The notes under the pieces are model-generated. The model had not been told where the DNA came from and did not search any database. It was given only the letters and a program-made list of their open reading frames with translations. From Candidatus Rhabdochlamydia sp. (lineage in GTDB: Bacteria > Chlamydiota > Chlamydiia > Chlamydiales > Rhabdochlamydiaceae), in contig JASHWX010000119.1 of assembly GCA_030043815.1 (NCBI GenBank), forward strand, positions 1-7,572: a DNA stretch of 7,572 nt. Direction: 5' to 3'. The position numbers were made by a program, and so were the translations under genes. Positions within the stretch are counted from its first letter, which is position 1; each line of letters begins with the position of its first letter. Shown here piece after piece: positions 6,162-7,572 of this stretch.

Positions 6162-6698
6162 TACCTTTGTCGCTGCGATTAATTTGAAAGCGTCGCCTAT
6201 GATGAATGGGAGGAAGCCCAGGGTAAAAGCTGATTCCCAGCCGACAAACCGCGACAGCCATGGCAGGCCGAAGACATACATCATGAGATTGCCTAAGCTT
6301 AAAGCGGCGAAGATCTTAGGTGTTGAACGATTGGCCATGCGCTCGATGCAATAGCCCGTCACAAATGCTGCTGCAAGATAGCCGAGTAAATAACCGCCTC
6401 TTGGGCCGGCGAGGACTAAAAGGCCTGCTTTCCCCATTGCAAAGACGGGAAGGCCGATTGCTCCCTGGAAGAGGAATGTTAAAACAGCCAAAGACGCACG
6501 CTTTGCTCCTAAAAGGGCTGCGAGCAGCAAGATGACATGTCCTTGTGTTGCTATGGGAACTGGAGTAAAAGGCAGAGGAATTGAGATGTGGGCAAAGAGG
6601 GCTATGATGATGCTAGCGCCCACCACGACGGCGATGTCTTTTAACCACGAGCGTTCGACAGCTCTGTCTGTAATCAGGTCAGAATATTGTATTGCCAT
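6111..6698 (-). CDS. bioY: BioY biotin transporter (ECF S-component) with a replaced C-terminal tail
   Basis: BioY is the membrane substrate-binding component for biotin uptake. It works alone or with the energising subunits BioM/EcfA and BioN/EcfT. The 195-residue protein is almost entirely hydrophobic helices. It has the family signatures PLPFTPVPIATQGHVILLLA (41-60), LLGAKRASLAVLTFLFQGAIG (62-82), GPRGGYLLGYLAA (98-110) and the last helix LGFLPFIIGDAFKLIAATK ending at 178. ATG 6698-6696 is preceded by a near-perfect AAGGAGG (6709-6703). Residues 179-195 (VYCSRSKSVNLPASDSQ) and the TGA are encoded by the inserted element, so only the tail after the final helix is altered and transport may survive. 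No bioM, bioN or biotin-synthesis gene lies in the window. The gene follows the glycosyltransferase-like gene by 43 bases, probably as one operon. In Chlamydia, BioY supports uptake of host biotin. Confidence 0.93.
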   Translation of the reverse strand: MAIQYSDLITDRAVERSWLKDIAVVVGASIIIALFAHISIPLPFTPVPIATQGHVILLLAALLGAKRASLAVLTFLFQGAIGLPVFAMGKAGLLVLAGPRGGYLLGYLAAAFVTGYCIERMANRSTPKIFAALSLGNLMMYVFGLPWLSRFVGWESAFTLGFLPFIIGDAFKLIAATKVYCSRSKSVNLPASDSQ

Positions 6699-6741
6699 AA
6701 TACCTCCTTACGAGTGATCCATAAGTGTACCCAAGTCGAGA

Positions 6742-7482
6742 TTATATTTCAGCTAAGATTTTATCCCAATCGGTGCAAGGGGATGCAAATTCCGGCTCTA
6801 CGTGAGTGGAATAGCCTGGGATCGATGAGATGAGCACTGCGCCCTCTTCGCTCAGCTTGCAAAACTTTTGATGGTCTGCCGTGATCGTCCTGCCATAGGA
6901 AAAGCAGCGGTGATGGCCGATGTCCCTTTTCAATGTTTGAAAACGCATGGCATAGGTATTCGTTGTCGAGGGGGTGGTGCGCCAATGGCACGAGGGGGTA
7001 TGAAAAATCTGAGACTTAAGATCGGCGTATTCAGCAGCAAAATACTTGTCTTTGTGGTCGAATAGGGTCGCATAATCGATGTGAGGCAATGTGAACGCTT
7101 CCCTGAGTACTTTAGGCCATCCATGCCGATGCAGATAATCATCTTCTAAGAAATAAATGATTGTATCAGGAGAGAATTTCTGCTGATTGACATATTCAAG
7201 CATATAAAGAAAAGAAGCGGCTTCAGAGCCGGCTTTAAATTCGATAATTGGAAAAGAAGGAGCCTTGTGTAAAAAATGTTCCTCTTGCATGGGATGGAAG
7301 GTATCGAGAAAGAACGTGAGGTTGATCTTTTCTTCGCCGTCAATGGTGGAGAGCAAATTCTCTAGACATCTTTTGCGATTAAAATGGGGAAACCGGGCTT
7401 TATGGACGCTGACTGTCGAATAGTGGCAATGCCTAACAAAGATCTCGATGGGAAGCATTTTCTTTTTCCACAAAAATTTCAT
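6742..7482 (-). CDS. Putative GT-A-type glycosyltransferase-like protein
   Basis: The product has 246 residues from ATG 7482-7480, which has GGAGG at 7491-7487 four bases upstream. The frame extends 15 codons further, but those codons run through a palindrome, so the shorter start is preferred. A later ATG (residue 9) is also possible. Features that suggest a GT-A fold are an N-terminal strand (LPIEIFVRHCH, 10-20), FFLDTF (57-62), GSEAASFLYMLEYV (86-98) and an acidic metal-binding-type motif IIYFLEDDYLHRHGW (108-122, with E113-D114-D115). FDHKDKY (141-147), CHWRTTPSTTNTYAM (165-179) and a C-terminal GYSTHVEPEFASPCTDW (223-239) follow. This pattern fits a conserved family of nucleotide-sugar-dependent transferases, but donor and acceptor are unknown. 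There is no signal peptide or membrane helix, so it should be cytosolic. It precedes bioY by 43 bases with no functional link apparent. Confidence 0.7.
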   Translation of the reverse strand: MKFLWKKKMLPIEIFVRHCHYSTVSVHKARFPHFNRKRCLENLLSTIDGEEKINLTFFLDTFHPMQEEHFLHKAPSFPIIEFKAGSEAASFLYMLEYVNQQKFSPDTIIYFLEDDYLHRHGWPKVLREAFTLPHIDYATLFDHKDKYFAAEYADLKSQIFHTPSCHWRTTPSTTNTYAMRFQTLKRDIGHHRCFSYGRTITADHQKFCKLSEEGAVLISSIPGYSTHVEPEFASPCTDWDKILAEI

Positions 7483-7498
7483 CCGTCCTCCGGCGGAA

Positions 7499-7520
7499 AC
7501 CCGGCCCTTAAGGGCCGGGT
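7499..7520. repeat. Perfect 22-bp palindrome upstream of the glycosyltransferase-like gene
   Basis: The sequence ACCCGGCCCTT is followed immediately by its exact reverse complement, centred on TTAA. The GAAA just left and TTTC just right could extend the stem with a two-base bulge. It sits 17 bases upstream of the ATG at 7482, overlapping the 5' leader. It could be a dispersed repeat, a processing or termination hairpin for an upstream gene outside the window, or a regulatory site. Confidence 0.6.
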
Positions 7521-7534
7521 ATTTCAAAAATGGA

Positions 7535-7561
7535 TTGGCGTGGGTGCGAAGCCCACGCCAA
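7535..7561. repeat. 10-bp stem hairpin at the right edge
   Basis: TTGGCGTGGG (7535-7544) and CCCACGCCAA (7552-7561) are exact reverse complements around a 7-base loop TGCGAAG, which contains a GNRA-type GCGA. It follows the 22-bp palindrome by 14 bases. There is no T-run after it. Together the two hairpins fill the non-coding right edge (7492-7572), where I see no gene. Confidence 0.6.
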
Positions 7562-7572
7562 CCACAAAAATC

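Noticed and set aside
5989..6261. Minus-strand open frame of 90 codons overlapping bioY and the second element
   Set aside because: It overlaps the well-supported bioY in another frame. Most of it is translated inverted repeats, with no family resemblance.
6699..6741. Biotin-responsive operator or riboswitch upstream of bioY
   Set aside because: The gap is only 43 bases, mostly the ribosome binding site. I see no BirA-like dyad or structured leader.
1..7572. CRISPR array or tRNA/rRNA genes
   Set aside because: No regularly spaced direct repeats and no cloverleaf or rRNA-like sequence were seen. The repeats present are inverted, not direct.

Overview
The window is a stretch of bacterial chromosome with tightly packed minus-strand genes, short intergenic regions and two short non-coding inverted-repeat elements. 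The gene set suggests a host-dependent bacterium, most plausibly a member of the Chlamydiota outside the classical Chlamydia genus. It has a fatty-acid scavenging acyl-ACP synthetase/acyltransferase, CysRS, and a lone BioY biotin S-component without bioMN or biotin-synthesis genes beside it. This placement is an inference from gene content, not from any search.

Layout. Positions 1-146 hold the 3' end of a plus-strand gene of unknown function. A convergent intergenic region with a perfect 13-bp hairpin follows. A compact minus-strand operon then runs from about 5125 down to 325: aas (acyltransferase + carrier protein + AMP ligase fusion), cysS, and an 84-residue winged-helix-like protein. The junctions are ATGA (4-nt overlap) and TAATG (1-nt overlap), so translation is probably coupled. 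CysS is about 150 residues longer than usual because of an internal helical repeat array. The aas protein carries an acyl carrier domain between its two enzymatic domains.

A 166-bp palindromic element (5146-5311), flanked by AAAAT repeats, lies directly upstream of aas. Its terminal repeat supplies the upstream ATG of the aas frame. A good Shine-Dalgarno followed by GTG at 5125 is the more credible start. Between this element and a second one lie two small plus-strand genes of 60 and 77 codons with recognisable promoter elements.

The second element (5918-6161, 244 bp, flanked by TA) sits at the 3' end of bioY. It supplies the last 17 codons and the stop of bioY. Reconstructing the empty site predicts a BioY of 190 residues with a different tail. 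Upstream of bioY, in the same direction, is a 246-residue protein resembling a GT-A-type glycosyltransferase. The right edge (7492-7572) holds two strong palindromes and no gene.

How the genes fit together: Aas and BioY are both scavenging functions. Aas would activate exogenous fatty acids and transfer them into phospholipid, and BioY would import biotin, the cofactor of acetyl-CoA carboxylase. CysRS is housekeeping. The most notable features are the ACP-containing Aas fusion, the repeat array inside CysRS, and the two elements that have reshaped gene ends.
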